Positions 28,604-37,630 of a DNA stretch of 64,000 nt are shown here, in pieces (the stretch's first letter is position 1; each line of letters starts with the position of its first letter). The notes under the pieces were generated by a model. It made no database searches. It was not told the DNA's origin and saw only the letters and a program-made list of their open reading frames with translations. A program made the translations under genes and the position numbers. This stretch comes from CAZPXZ01 sp965219495. GTDB lineage: Bacteria > Pseudomonadota > Alphaproteobacteria > Rhodobacterales > CAZPXZ01. Location of the stretch: contig OZ244777.1 in NCBI GenBank assembly GCA_965219495.1, forward strand, positions 62,001-126,000. Reading direction: 5' to 3'.

Positions 28604-29740
28604 TCATCGCTCCCCCGTGATCATGCGCCGGATGTACGTGTTGAATACAACCGCAATCAAGAGAATGACGCCCAGGAACACCCGGAACAATGAAGACTCG
28701 ACGCTTGCGAAGAACAATCCTTGCTGCACGACACCGAAGATCAGGGCTCCAAGCGCAGCGCCGATGACGGATCCGTATCCACCTGTCAGCAGCGCGCCGC
28801 CGATCACCACCGAGATGATCGCCTCGAATTCCTTGAGCAGGCCGCGGTCCGCTGCGGCGGAGCCGAATTCCATGACCTGGCAGGTCGCGAAAACGGTTGC
28901 GCAGAATGCGGTCAGCATGAACAGGAGAATTTTTACCCGGTTAACCGGAACACCGACATATCTCGCAGCCTGGGCGTCTCCGCCGGAGGCAAACACCCAG
29001 TTGCCGAACTGCGTGCGTGTCAGCATCCAGTGACCGGCGACAATCAATATGAGCGCCCAGACGACGAGCATCGGTATGCCTTCGACGAGCGGTCTGCCGC
29101 TGCGAAGCGTTTCGATCCAGCCGGCCTCCGCCATCCACGCGAACAATCCCGTCAGAATCTTGCCGCCGAATGCGGGGGCAAGCCAATCACCCTCAGCTAC
29201 GTCCTTCACGCCACCGATAATGGTCTTTCGAGTCGTGGCGATGGAAATCCAGATCGTCAGCCCGCGAAGTATGTACAGGGAGGCGAGCGTCACGATGAAA
29301 GACGGCAGTCCGGTCTTGATTACCAGGTATCCGTTTGCCGCACCGATCGCGATACAGACAACAAACGCAACGATGATTGCGGTCCAGACCGGCCATCCCC
29401 AGTGCACGGAGACGATCGCGATCACAATACCTGCGAAGCCGATCATGGAGCCAACGGACAAGTCGAACTCGCCTGCGATCATGAGCAGGCAGGCCCCGAC
29501 TGCGATGATGGCAAATTGGGCTGAAACCGTTGCCCAGTTCAACGCGCCGTCCGGTGCGAACATTCCCGAGTCCCGGGCGATACCCAGGAAAAGGACAAAT
29601 ACCAGGATGGTCCCGCATATTGCGCCGAGCTCCGGGCGGATCATCGCCCTTCGCCAGCGCGGCATTTCCTTGAGGCGCTCGTCGCCATCCGTGACGTGGG
29701 CTTCTGGCTGTGTGGCGTCCGCCCCGTCGCTATCAGACAT
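28604..29740 (-). CDS. Sugar ABC transporter permease (CUT2 type)
   Basis: 378 residues from the ATG at 29740 (MSDSDGAD), with an in-frame ATG at 29767 as alternative. The first 40 residues are polar and the rest is a series of hydrophobic segments. The family loop is seen as FEAIISVVIGGALLTGGYGS, and DLSVGSMIGFAGI near the middle of the N-terminal half is a CUT2 trait. One base separates its stop from the ATPase start. It would form the inner-membrane channel of the iol-linked importer. Confidence 0.9.
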   Translation of the reverse strand: MSDSDGADATQPEAHVTDGDERLKEMPRWRRAMIRPELGAICGTILVFVLFLGIARDSGMFAPDGALNWATVSAQFAIIAVGACLLMIAGEFDLSVGSMIGFAGIVIAIVSVHWGWPVWTAIIVAFVVCIAIGAANGYLVIKTGLPSFIVTLASLYILRGLTIWISIATTRKTIIGGVKDVAEGDWLAPAFGGKILTGLFAWMAEAGWIETLRSGRPLVEGIPMLVVWALILIVAGHWMLTRTQFGNWVFASGGDAQAARYVGVPVNRVKILLFMLTAFCATVFATCQVMEFGSAAADRGLLKEFEAIISVVIGGALLTGGYGSVIGAALGALIFGVVQQGLFFASVESSLFRVFLGVILLIAVVFNTYIRRMITGER

Positions 29741-29824
29741 GGTCGGGATCCTTGGAATGGAGGGCACGGAGCGAAGCGCCCGCGGAACTATGCTTTTCCG
29801 CGGGCGCCAGAGAGAGCATTCTCC

Positions 29825-30772
29825 TTATCGATAGGTTCCCGCGTATTCCTCAACCAGTGCAATATTTTGCGCGGTCACAAATCCGGGTCCTGAATTGATG
29901 TGATTGGCCGGAACGACCCCGTACCTGGCATAGTTCGCAAGCAGTACTATCGGCAGATAGCCCTGCAGGTACGGCTGCTGATCGATCCCGAACGCAATGC
30001 CTCCGCCCTTGATGGCGGCGGCAATTTCACCGGAAAGATCGAAGGTGCCGAAGTAGATCTCGCCCGTCATTCCGAGATCCTCCAGCGCCGCGATGGTCGG
30101 ATGCGCGGAGGTTGGGCCAAGGGTAAGGATCGCTTCCGTTTCCGGATTGACGCGCAGGTAGGCCAGCACCTTGTTCTTGACCTCCGAAGGATCCTGTCCC
30201 GAATCGATCATCTGATTTCCCAGTTCGACGCCGAGGCCGTCAGCAAAGCCCTGGCAACGATCCACGGATACGGGATTCGTAAAGAAATGGTTCACGCAGA
30301 GGAAGGACTTGGCGCCAGACTCGGCGGCTGCACGCTTGCCCGCGCCGAACCCCGCATCGTATTCCGGTTGCCCGATGTGCAGCAGTGCGCCGAGCGCCTC
30401 GGATTGAGCGTGCGTGCCCGAATTGACGGTGACTACGGGAATGCCTTTGTCGACGCCGCGCATGATCGCTCCACTCAGGACATCGAAATCGGCAATGGTC
30501 GTGATGAGCCCGTCCGGGTTCGACGCAACGCTCTGCTCGATGATTCGAGCCATGTCGGCGAGATCGCCGGTCGGCGGATTGCGGTACTCGACCGTCACGC
30601 CCAGCTCGCCTTCCGCGTTCTTGAGAGCGTTCTTGATCGTGTTCCACCACGAGTCGGCGTCAGGCGCATGGCTTACGAATACGAACCGTTCATCTGCGGC
30701 CACCGCGGGCGTCCCGAAGATGGAAAGCGCCAGGGCGAGCGCGGCAACAGTGGTGCCAAAGAGAGTCTTCAT
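29825..30772 (-). CDS. Sugar-binding periplasmic protein of the iol-linked ABC importer
   Basis: 315 residues from the ATG at 30772, where MKTLFGTTVAALALALS forms a signal peptide with cleavage after AVAA. The mature protein is a CUT2-type periplasmic binding protein (Peripla_BP_4 fold): FVFVSHAPDADSWWNTIKN begins domain one, and TTIADFDVLSGAIMRG and VVTVNSGTHAQSE follow. It is the first gene of the minus-strand transporter operon. Ligand assignment to inositol rests on position only. Confidence 0.9.
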   Translation of the reverse strand: MKTLFGTTVAALALALSIFGTPAVAADERFVFVSHAPDADSWWNTIKNALKNAEGELGVTVEYRNPPTGDLADMARIIEQSVASNPDGLITTIADFDVLSGAIMRGVDKGIPVVTVNSGTHAQSEALGALLHIGQPEYDAGFGAGKRAAAESGAKSFLCVNHFFTNPVSVDRCQGFADGLGVELGNQMIDSGQDPSEVKNKVLAYLRVNPETEAILTLGPTSAHPTIAALEDLGMTGEIYFGTFDLSGEIAAAIKGGGIAFGIDQQPYLQGYLPIVLLANYARYGVVPANHINSGPGFVTAQNIALVEEYAGTYR

Positions 30773-31086
30773 GATTGACCTCCGAATTTTGTTTGTGTTG
30801 CAGTTTGCGCACTGGGTCCAAGCATGTCGGACACAGGACCCAAACTCTAGATGCTTCAGACTAGCGGGGCAAGCAGTTCGCCCGTCGACAGAGTCTGGAC
30901 GAAGGGTTTGATCATTCCGTCCTGTTCCGGGATCTGACCGATTGATTCCACCGTGCATTCCATTCGCTCTTCCGCGCCAACGGACCATGTTCTCGGCGAG
31001 CTGGCGCGCAAGGCGTTCGAGGAGGTTTCCGCCTTGCGTGCCACGTGCTATTTGTGGCGACCGATCCATACAATATTCTTTTTTGC
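30773..31086. promoter_or_regulatory. Divergent control region of the inositol transporter and iolC-iolB
   Basis: About 310 bases between outward-facing genes. It includes an inverted repeat, TGGGTCC (30813-30819) and GGACCCA (30836-30842), 16 bases apart and about 40 bases from the binding-protein start, which could be an operator or leader hairpin. A 62-codon minus-strand frame (30856-31044) looks like the tail of some protein but is not recognised. No iol regulator gene is nearby. Confidence 0.3.
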
Positions 31087-32988
31087 ATGATGCCTAGACT
31101 TGATGTCCTGACGGTAGGCCGCGCGTCCGTCGATCTTTATGGCAGGCAGGCCGGTGGGCGGCTTGAGGACATGCTCTCGTTCGCCAAGTATGTCGGCGGA
31201 TCTCCGACCAACATGGCGATTGGCGCCGCGCGTTTGGGATTGCGCGCGGGCGTACTGACTCGGGTTGGTGACGAACATCTCGGCCGCTTCATTCGCGAAA
31301 CTCTGGAAGCTGAAGGTGTGGACACGCGTGGCGTTCGCACGGACCCCCACCGCCTCACGGCCCTCGCAATTCTCGGCATCCGCGACCAGTCCACTTTTCC
31401 GTTGATCTTCTATCGCGAGGACTGCGCGGACATGGCGATTTCCGAAGACGATGTCGACCCGGCGCTGGTCATGTCCACTTCCTGTGTCGTCACTACGGGC
31501 ACCCACCATTCTCGGGCTTCTACCGATGCCGCCTGCAAGAAGGCGTTGAGATTGGCAAAGGAAAACGGCGCCCGCGCAGCGATTGATATTGATTTTCGGC
31601 CCAATCTTTGGGGACTGGCCGGGCACGGTGCGGGCGAAGAGAGATACCTCGCTTCTTCTTCCGTATCAGAAAGGTTGCAAGGCGTGCTTCCGCTCTGCGA
31701 CCTCGTCGTGGGCACGGAAGAAGAGTTTCAAATCGCGGGTGGGGAAGAAAACGTTCTGGAGGCCATCCGCGCTGTGCGCGAGTTGACGAATGCTGCATTG
31801 GTTTGCAAGCGTGGTCCCGTGGGCGCCGTTCTATTCGAAGGAGAGATTCCGGATGATTTGGATGCCGCCCCGCAGACACCCGGATTCCCCGTTGAGGTCT
31901 TCAATGTCCTGGGCGCGGGTGACGGGTTCATGGCAGGGCTCCTCAGAGGCTGGCTACGCGACGAACCTTGGGAGACAACTCTTCGGTACGCCAACGCCTG
32001 CGGCGCACTTGCCGTTTCACGGCACGGCTGCGCTCCCGCCTATCCGAGTTGGGAAGAGCTGCGCTTTTTTCTTGACCGGGGTTCGTCCGAGCAGGCGCTG
32101 CGCAAGGACGCGAATCTCTCCCATCTCCATCGCTCCACGACGCGTTGGCGGGATTGGCCGCAACTCCGGGCGCTTGCGTTCGATCATCGCAGTCAGTTCG
32201 AGGTGATGGCGGAACGGCATGGCGTGGCGGCCGAGCGGATTGGGACGTTCAAGTCCCTGTGCCTTCGCGCCGCCACGGAGACTGCGGAGGGCAGGAGTGG
32301 ATTTGGGGTCCTGGTGGACGACAGATTTGGCAGAGAAGCGCTTCACGCCGCTGCAGGACAAGGCCTCTGGATTGGGCGACCCGTCGAACAACCCGGCTCG
32401 CGGCCGCTCAAGCTCGAGATCGGACCGGATTTTGGTTCGGATCTTGTGGAATGGCCTCGCGAAAATGTCGTGAAATGCCTGTGCAATTTTCATCCCGATG
32501 ATCCCGGCGGGTTGTGGGATCAACAATTGTCGACACTTCTCCGGCTCCAGGATGCCGTATGGCGCGCCGGGCTGGAATTCCTGCTCGAAACGCTTCCCTC
32601 CTTGGCAGGTCCGTCCGATTCGGGAAACACCGCCAAGGTGATGGAGCGAGTGTACCAGTCCGGAATTCGCCCCGACTGGTGGAAACTCGAACCGAGCGAC
32701 GAGGCAGCGCATTGGGAAGACGCTTGCAGGGTGGTTTCCCGCGAGGATCCGTGGTGCAGGGGTATCGTCGTGCTGGGCAAGAACGCCCCGCTGGAAGAAC
32801 TGGCCGAGAGTTTTGCGCTTGCGGCGTCGTTTCCCGAAGTGAAGGGATTCGCGGTGGGCCGGACAGTGTTTGGCGAAGTCGCAGAGCGTTGGTTTGCCGG
32901 AACCGTGGAAGACACGTTGGCGGTCGCTGAAATGGCAACGCGCTTCCGCAAGCTTGCGGAGGCATGGGACCGGGCGCGGGGCAAGTAG
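31087..32988 (+). CDS. iolC: 5-dehydro-2-deoxygluconokinase fused to a DUF2090 domain
   Basis: About 633 residues. The first half is a PfkB/ribokinase-family kinase (VLTVGRASVDLYG at the N terminus, catalytic-site segment NVLGAGDGFMAGLLRG) that phosphorylates 2-deoxy-5-keto-gluconate. The second half, from about residue 345, is the DUF2090 domain (LRALAFDHRSQFEV at its start), a class I aldolase-like barrel proposed to replace IolJ. The fusion is known in proteobacteria. Two adjacent ATGs (31087, 31090) serve as start. It is followed by iolB after 19 bases. Confidence 0.93.
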   Translation: MMPRLDVLTVGRASVDLYGRQAGGRLEDMLSFAKYVGGSPTNMAIGAARLGLRAGVLTRVGDEHLGRFIRETLEAEGVDTRGVRTDPHRLTALAILGIRDQSTFPLIFYREDCADMAISEDDVDPALVMSTSCVVTTGTHHSRASTDAACKKALRLAKENGARAAIDIDFRPNLWGLAGHGAGEERYLASSSVSERLQGVLPLCDLVVGTEEEFQIAGGEENVLEAIRAVRELTNAALVCKRGPVGAVLFEGEIPDDLDAAPQTPGFPVEVFNVLGAGDGFMAGLLRGWLRDEPWETTLRYANACGALAVSRHGCAPAYPSWEELRFFLDRGSSEQALRKDANLSHLHRSTTRWRDWPQLRALAFDHRSQFEVMAERHGVAAERIGTFKSLCLRAATETAEGRSGFGVLVDDRFGREALHAAAGQGLWIGRPVEQPGSRPLKLEIGPDFGSDLVEWPRENVVKCLCNFHPDDPGGLWDQQLSTLLRLQDAVWRAGLEFLLETLPSLAGPSDSGNTAKVMERVYQSGIRPDWWKLEPSDEAAHWEDACRVVSREDPWCRGIVVLGKNAPLEELAESFALAASFPEVKGFAVGRTVFGEVAERWFAGTVEDTLAVAEMATRFRKLAEAWDRARGK

Positions 32989-33007
32989 AAAAGGTGCGAG
33001 GACGGTG

Positions 33008-33829
33008 ATGAGCGAACTTCTGAGAAAACCCGGGGTCCCGGACGCCGACGGTCAGGTCTTGGACGTTACCCCAAGTGATGCGGGCTGGGATTACGCTGGC
33101 TTCGAACTTTACCAGAGGTCACCCGAGGAAGTGGCGCGAGGATCCACGGGAGATACCGAAGCCATGCTTGTCTTTGTGGAGGGGCGGGGCCGGTTGCGCG
33201 CGGGCGGCAATGAATTCGGGGAGGTTGGAGGTCGTGAGTTCGTGTTCTCCCGGGCAAGGCCTTGGTCGGTGTATCTGCCACCGGGAACCGATTGGCGGAT
33301 TGAAGCGATAACCAGGCTCGAGTTGGCGGTTTGCAGGGCGCCGGCGGAGGGACGATATCAACCTCGCCTCGTAAGGCCGGGGGAGATCCAAGCCGAGCGC
33401 CGCGGGCGCGGGACCAATGAGCGGCTTGTTCATCCCATCATGATGGAGGACCGGGACTGGGCCGAAACGCTGTTGGTCGTGGAAGTATTTACTCCGGACG
33501 GACACTGGTCATCCTACCCGCCCCACAAGCACGATCGCGAGGCATTTCCCGCCGAAACCCTTCTGGAAGAGGTGTACTACCACCGGATCGATCCGGCGAG
33601 CGGGTTTGGTTATCAGCGGATCTACACTGATGATCGAAGTCTGGATGAGAACTTTGCTGTCTCGGACCGAGACGTCGTTCTCGTTCCCCGAGGGTACCAT
33701 CCCTGCGCGGCCCCGTATGGACATGAGATGTACTATCTCAATGTCATGGCCGGACCGCTGCGAAAGTGGCGGTTTCAAAACGATCCCGATTTCGAATGGC
33801 TGTTCAAGCGGGATGCGTGCCCGGCATAG
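33008..33829 (+). CDS. iolB: 5-deoxy-glucuronate isomerase
   Basis: Isomerises 5-deoxy-D-glucuronate to 2-deoxy-5-keto-gluconate, the IolC substrate. 273 residues, a bicupin: WDYAGFELYQR in the first half and PPHKHDREAFPAETLLEEVYYHR metal-binding histidines and glutamates in the second (about residues 170-195), with VLVPRGYHPCAAPYGH near the end. The ATG at 33008 is used; the frame is open further upstream but overlaps iolC. It is the last iol gene on this side; iolG and iolA are absent. Confidence 0.94.
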   Translation: MSELLRKPGVPDADGQVLDVTPSDAGWDYAGFELYQRSPEEVARGSTGDTEAMLVFVEGRGRLRAGGNEFGEVGGREFVFSRARPWSVYLPPGTDWRIEAITRLELAVCRAPAEGRYQPRLVRPGEIQAERRGRGTNERLVHPIMMEDRDWAETLLVVEVFTPDGHWSSYPPHKHDREAFPAETLLEEVYYHRIDPASGFGYQRIYTDDRSLDENFAVSDRDVVLVPRGYHPCAAPYGHEMYYLNVMAGPLRKWRFQNDPDFEWLFKRDACPA

Positions 33830-34116
33830 CGTGCGATTGAACCGACCGTAGGGCTTTTGGAAGCAGGGATTCGCTGCGGGAAGCGTGGGGCATTTGGACT
33901 ACCTGCGTGCTCGGTTACCGATACTTTGCGAGATCCGGCGATCTCACTCCAGGCAAACGACCTTCCAGCGATTTCGCCGCAATCTTGCAGGCAAGGGATG
34001 CAACTATGCGAAGAGTCCGTAATCTCTTATCGCGCAGGGCAGGGCCAATTTCCGAAGAATCTCCCGTGCTTGCAGGTCCGCCAATTTATCTGGCCGCTCT
34101 CAGCGAAACGAGGAAT

Positions 34117-34854
34117 TCACCTAGCCGAGGCTGCCGCGATATGGCTTGCAAATTGTGTGGCAAACATTCTTGGCGACGTCAATTCACTCAAGTGCCTGTA
34201 GGTTCCATCGCGGTCAGCAGTTCTCGGGGAAAGTAGAAGGGTGGAACTGGCGTAAGGCCCTTCTTGAACCAACTTGCTGCAAAGGGTGTTGTAGCGTTCG
34301 GCATAGGACGCATTTGCAAACTCTGGAAGTACGGAAAAATGTGGCTCAAGATTTTGAATCGGTGTTTGCGTAGCGGTGCACTCTTCGAGCAGCATGATCC
34401 ATCCGAGAAACGGTCGGGGTGCTTCTTTGCCAAAAGCGCCTTCTCGATACGCCGTCCAGAGATCGTGCGCAATGCCGATGGCTTCTTCGGACCGGTTGTT
34501 GAAGTTGTTTCCGAACGAAGGGCCAACCTGGGACTTGAACTCCAGTGCCGCGACGAGTTGGCCGTTACGCAATATGAGCATGTCCCAGAGTTTTTTTGGG
34601 CGGAAAAAACCTGGAAGCGTAAGTAGTTGGCGTTGAAAACAGACATCAGCTGCCGCAAGGCCGTTCGCTTGGGTTAGTGCGTGGACCAATTCCAGGAAAC
34701 CGTCCATGTTCTTGCCGGCGGTTACCGCCCCGCGCGTACCTGTGTCCTGCCTTCCCATTTCGGCCTGCCTTGCAGCAGCGGCGCTCCGACTGCCCCAGAA
34801 AAGCATGACGGCTTCACGCATACGAGTTTCAAAATCTGCGAGATCAAGGCTCAT
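34117..34854 (-). CDS. XhoI/PaeR7I-type type II restriction endonuclease
   Basis: 245 residues, matching the length of this family. The segment GVTAGKNMDGF-like AVTAGKNMDGFLELV (about 43-57) and the nuclease core, WDMLILRNGQLVAALEFKSQ with D91 and E105-x-K107, fit a PD-(D/E)XK enzyme expected to cut CTCGAG. The start lies one base past the methylase stop, so the methylase is translated first on a common message. Base composition is visibly richer in A and T than the flanking genes, suggesting acquisition. Confidence 0.85.
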   Translation of the reverse strand: MSLDLADFETRMREAVMLFWGSRSAAAARQAEMGRQDTGTRGAVTAGKNMDGFLELVHALTQANGLAAADVCFQRQLLTLPGFFRPKKLWDMLILRNGQLVAALEFKSQVGPSFGNNFNNRSEEAIGIAHDLWTAYREGAFGKEAPRPFLGWIMLLEECTATQTPIQNLEPHFSVLPEFANASYAERYNTLCSKLVQEGPYASSTLLLSPRTADRDGTYRHLSELTSPRMFATQFASHIAAASAR

Positions 34855-34855
34855 T

Positions 34856-36580
34856 TCACAAAAATCCTTCGATCAATTTGATGTCAGCTGCACCAAGCCG
34901 ATAGAGGCTGGAGACGATCTGCTTTCGCAAGCGCGGATCATCAGCATTAGAGAAGTTGGTGAGTTGCTCCCGTAATTCCAAACTGACATCACGCCAGCGA
35001 GGAATGCAAATCTTTCGCAAATACTGCGCTTGAAATCGCAAGTATCCGCCGCGCATACGAGTGGAATAAAGTGCGACAAACAGGCGTGCGATGCCCGACT
35101 GCATCACCGTTTGAAGAGCGCGGACGTCCCATTCATCGGAGATTACAAAGTACAAGTTGTGGTGGGGGTAAAGCTTGCCTCCCTCGTAGACGACCGATGC
35201 ATCCGCCTTGATGTCCGGGATCAGGAGCTTTTCGCGCCTTGCTAGCTCTGGATAAATACGATCAATGGTACGGTACCAGCTGCGCGGATTCTTCATCGCG
35301 ACATGCCGCCCGGCAATCTGTTCCCTGCGGGCCTCAAGAAATGCGCAAAGCTTGGGGTACTCCTCCAGGTCCACCAGCTTGCCATCGTTGCCGAAGGGAT
35401 TGATGACGCCCAAGCCTTTCCACTTGATTTCACCCTCAAGAATGTCTCCGGTCATTACGAGAGGAAGCTTGCGTGACGGTTCTACGTCAAGGGCATCGAA
35501 CTTGCCGATAAACGCTCTGTCCGCTCCGGTGGCAACTCCGATTCCAACCTTGCAGCCTGCGCGCTCCAGGACCGGGAACTCACTTTCAAGACGGCGGACC
35601 AAGGCAAGTTGATCGAAAGAGTGGAGGATCCAAGGTTCGCTACCGCTTGTCACCGCCCTGATTTCGCGAACCGGGCTGCCTTGAGGCAGCTTTGGCATCG
35701 TGAGGTCGGAGGCGAGCCTTCGAAGGAATTTGCTCTCGATGTTGGGGTGTGCGTAGACACGCGTTATCGGATTCTTGCTTCGCGAAATGATCGTGATCGC
35801 GGGATAGGCGCTGACTTCAGAGTTGAAGGCGTTGGTTCCAAACATGTCTATGTACGCGGTTAAGCTGAAATTCCGGCTAACCACGTTGCGGAGTTTCTTT
35901 CCGTATCTGTTTTTCATCCAGCGGTCCGCACAGATGAATCCGAGTTTTCCTCCCGTGTTCAGGACCTTGAGCGACTGTTCAATAAAGGGAACATAAATGT
36001 CTGCGCGGTCGTAGATTGTAGAAAAGCGATGCCTGTATTCCGCTATCAGAACATCCGGAATGCTCTCTTGACGGATATAGGGTGGATTTCCGATGACATG
36101 AGAGAATTGGTGCTCCAAGGACTCAAGCAGGAAATCGCCTTGGATCAACCATTTCTGAAGGAGTCGATCAGCGTCACAATACTCCAACCCATTTTCAAAA
36201 AGCGTCACGCGGGCGGCCGTTCGCGTTCTTTCAAAGGTATCCCGGTGGAGTTCGACTCCGCGAATGGCGGTTTCGAGTAGATCGACAGATATACGGCGGT
36301 GGGTTCGCATGGCTGACTTGATGAGACGGCCAAGGGCTGGCAGCAGGAAGTCACCATCGCCGAACGAAGGTTCGAGAAGACGAAATTCGGTAAGCGGCTG
36401 ATTGGTGGTGTACCCCACAAGATCGAGGATGAAATCCACTACTTCACGCCGCGTAAAAACCGCTCCACGTTCTTCAGCACGGCTTTCCACCGCCAGCCTC
36501 TCAACCGCATCGGTAACGGGGTGAAGACCAGGCAAATCAAGTAGCGGGCTCGTCGATTGCGGCACGGAGGCTCCCTTCAT
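34856..36580 (-). CDS. Adenine-specific DNA methyltransferase of the XhoI/PaeR7I-type system
   Basis: 574 residues, class I N6-adenine methyltransferase of the Eco57I/TaqI-like type. Motif I (SAM binding) is LEPSFGDGDF (about 69-78), motif IV is NPPY (165-168), with an X-motif region EERGAVFTRREVVDFIL before it. The C-terminal 250 residues should hold target recognition. It protects CTCGAG sites from the neighbouring nuclease; such sites remain in the window (for example at 24317), as expected if they are methylated. It is slightly longer than the PaeR7I enzyme as I remember it. Confidence 0.88.
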   Translation of the reverse strand: MKGASVPQSTSPLLDLPGLHPVTDAVERLAVESRAEERGAVFTRREVVDFILDLVGYTTNQPLTEFRLLEPSFGDGDFLLPALGRLIKSAMRTHRRISVDLLETAIRGVELHRDTFERTRTAARVTLFENGLEYCDADRLLQKWLIQGDFLLESLEHQFSHVIGNPPYIRQESIPDVLIAEYRHRFSTIYDRADIYVPFIEQSLKVLNTGGKLGFICADRWMKNRYGKKLRNVVSRNFSLTAYIDMFGTNAFNSEVSAYPAITIISRSKNPITRVYAHPNIESKFLRRLASDLTMPKLPQGSPVREIRAVTSGSEPWILHSFDQLALVRRLESEFPVLERAGCKVGIGVATGADRAFIGKFDALDVEPSRKLPLVMTGDILEGEIKWKGLGVINPFGNDGKLVDLEEYPKLCAFLEARREQIAGRHVAMKNPRSWYRTIDRIYPELARREKLLIPDIKADASVVYEGGKLYPHHNLYFVISDEWDVRALQTVMQSGIARLFVALYSTRMRGGYLRFQAQYLRKICIPRWRDVSLELREQLTNFSNADDPRLRKQIVSSLYRLGAADIKLIEGFL

Positions 36581-37274
36581 TGGTTTCGATGCAAGTCAAC
36601 TGTCGCAATACGATGATGGCGTTGGACCAAAAATTTCGCAACGCACTAGGATGTCGATGGCGCAAAAATCGCGCTTGAAGATCTCCGTCGGCATTGGGGA
36701 ATCTTCACCGGATGTCCGCGCCAAAAGAATTCGGAACTTCTTACTCTCCGGTCGACGACAAATCGCAGCCACATATACGTGTCGGTCGCCGTCGATGGAC
36801 CTCCCACCGATGGGCGGACCGGACGACCAGCGAAACCAGCGCATTGTTCTGGACTTCATTCCGCGTACAGTAGTCGCCGGCACGGAGCCGGCGCATGCCG
36901 CCAATTCGCCGATTTCCCGACGAATCCAGAGAAGAAGTGGGGCGAGTACTCCGAGTCCCATAAAATGGGGAATCTCCGATCAGCGCGAGAACAAGCGCTC
37001 GATTCTTCAAGATGGATCACAGATGCTTGCCAGCGGCAAGCGGCGGAAGATTGATTCTGTCGCCTTTTCGGTAACCTGGATAAGTCTGGCCCAGCCAATT
37101 CTCTAGCGGCAAGCATGAAGCAGTGTCGGGGCGGGGCCGGCGCCCCAGGAAAAGGCATTGCTGCGTATCAGAGTGGTGTGGACAAGCCAGCAGAACGACA
37201 TACGGCTGTATACGTGGTTGGGCGCGAAAATTGCGGCCAGCACCCAAGCGAGACAAGGAGTTAGGAGGAATGCC
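36581..37274. other. Unassigned stretch upstream of the restriction-modification pair
   Basis: About 690 bases between the divergent methylase and brnT. Overlapping frames on both strands (36651-37106 plus, 36596-36961 minus) have no recognisable domain. The minus frame sits where a controller gene could be, and its C-terminal part has a plausible amino-acid mix, but no helix-turn-helix can be made out. It must contain the methylase promoter. Confidence 0.45.
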
Positions 37275-37388
37275 ATGAAAAAGGGCAGAGAATTTCAGCG
37301 CATGATGCGCGATCGGAAAAACACATGGATTCACTTGTTAACGACTTGCTGTTCGAATGGGATGAAAACAAGCGGAAATCAACCCTAA
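37275..37388 (+). CDS. Possible short leader peptide overlapping brnT
   Basis: A 37-codon frame whose ATG at 37275 follows a very strong AGGAGG ribosome site. It overlaps the start of brnT (37325) in another frame by about 64 bases. The peptide is lysine- and arginine-rich (MKKGREFQRMMRDRKNTW) and matches nothing I recognise. It could be a translated leader that couples ribosomes to brnT or a fragment of an older gene. Confidence 0.35.
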   Translation: MKKGREFQRMMRDRKNTWIHLLTTCCSNGMKTSGNQP

Positions 37389-37630
37389 AGAAGCATGTTG
37401 TCGATTTTCAGGACGCCATTCGCATGTTCAAAGACGAAGTGCTGACATTGCCCTCGCACAGACTAGGGGAGACTCGTTGGATGGCTGGTGGCCGTGCAAG
37501 CGGGGTCGAACTTAGCGTGATTTACGCAATTCGAGGTGATCGTCGGCCAACCATAGCCGCCAGAAGAGCGCACAAGAATGAACGACGCAAATATTTCGCG
37601 CATGTCGCTGGAGCAGGCGATCCGCCGTAA
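37325..37630 (+). CDS. brnT: BrnT-family ribonuclease toxin (type II toxin-antitoxin)
   Basis: 101 residues of the BrnT (DUF497) RelE-like fold. Family traits: FEWDENKRKSTLKKH at the N terminus, VDFQDAIRMFKDE, GETRWMAGG and the C-terminal RRPTIAARRAHKNERRKYF. The usual glycine in KHGV is replaced by valine (KHVVDF); otherwise the domain looks complete. In known pairs BrnT cleaves RNA and is silenced by BrnA, whose gene overlaps the toxin 3' end as it does here (53 bases). Confidence 0.85.
   Translation: MDSLVNDLLFEWDENKRKSTLKKHVVDFQDAIRMFKDEVLTLPSHRLGETRWMAGGRASGVELSVIYAIRGDRRPTIAARRAHKNERRKYFAHVAGAGDPP

Noticed and set aside
32870..33007. N-terminal extension of IolB
   Set aside because: It overlaps iolC in another frame and is not similar to IolB; the ATG at 33008 fits the family length.
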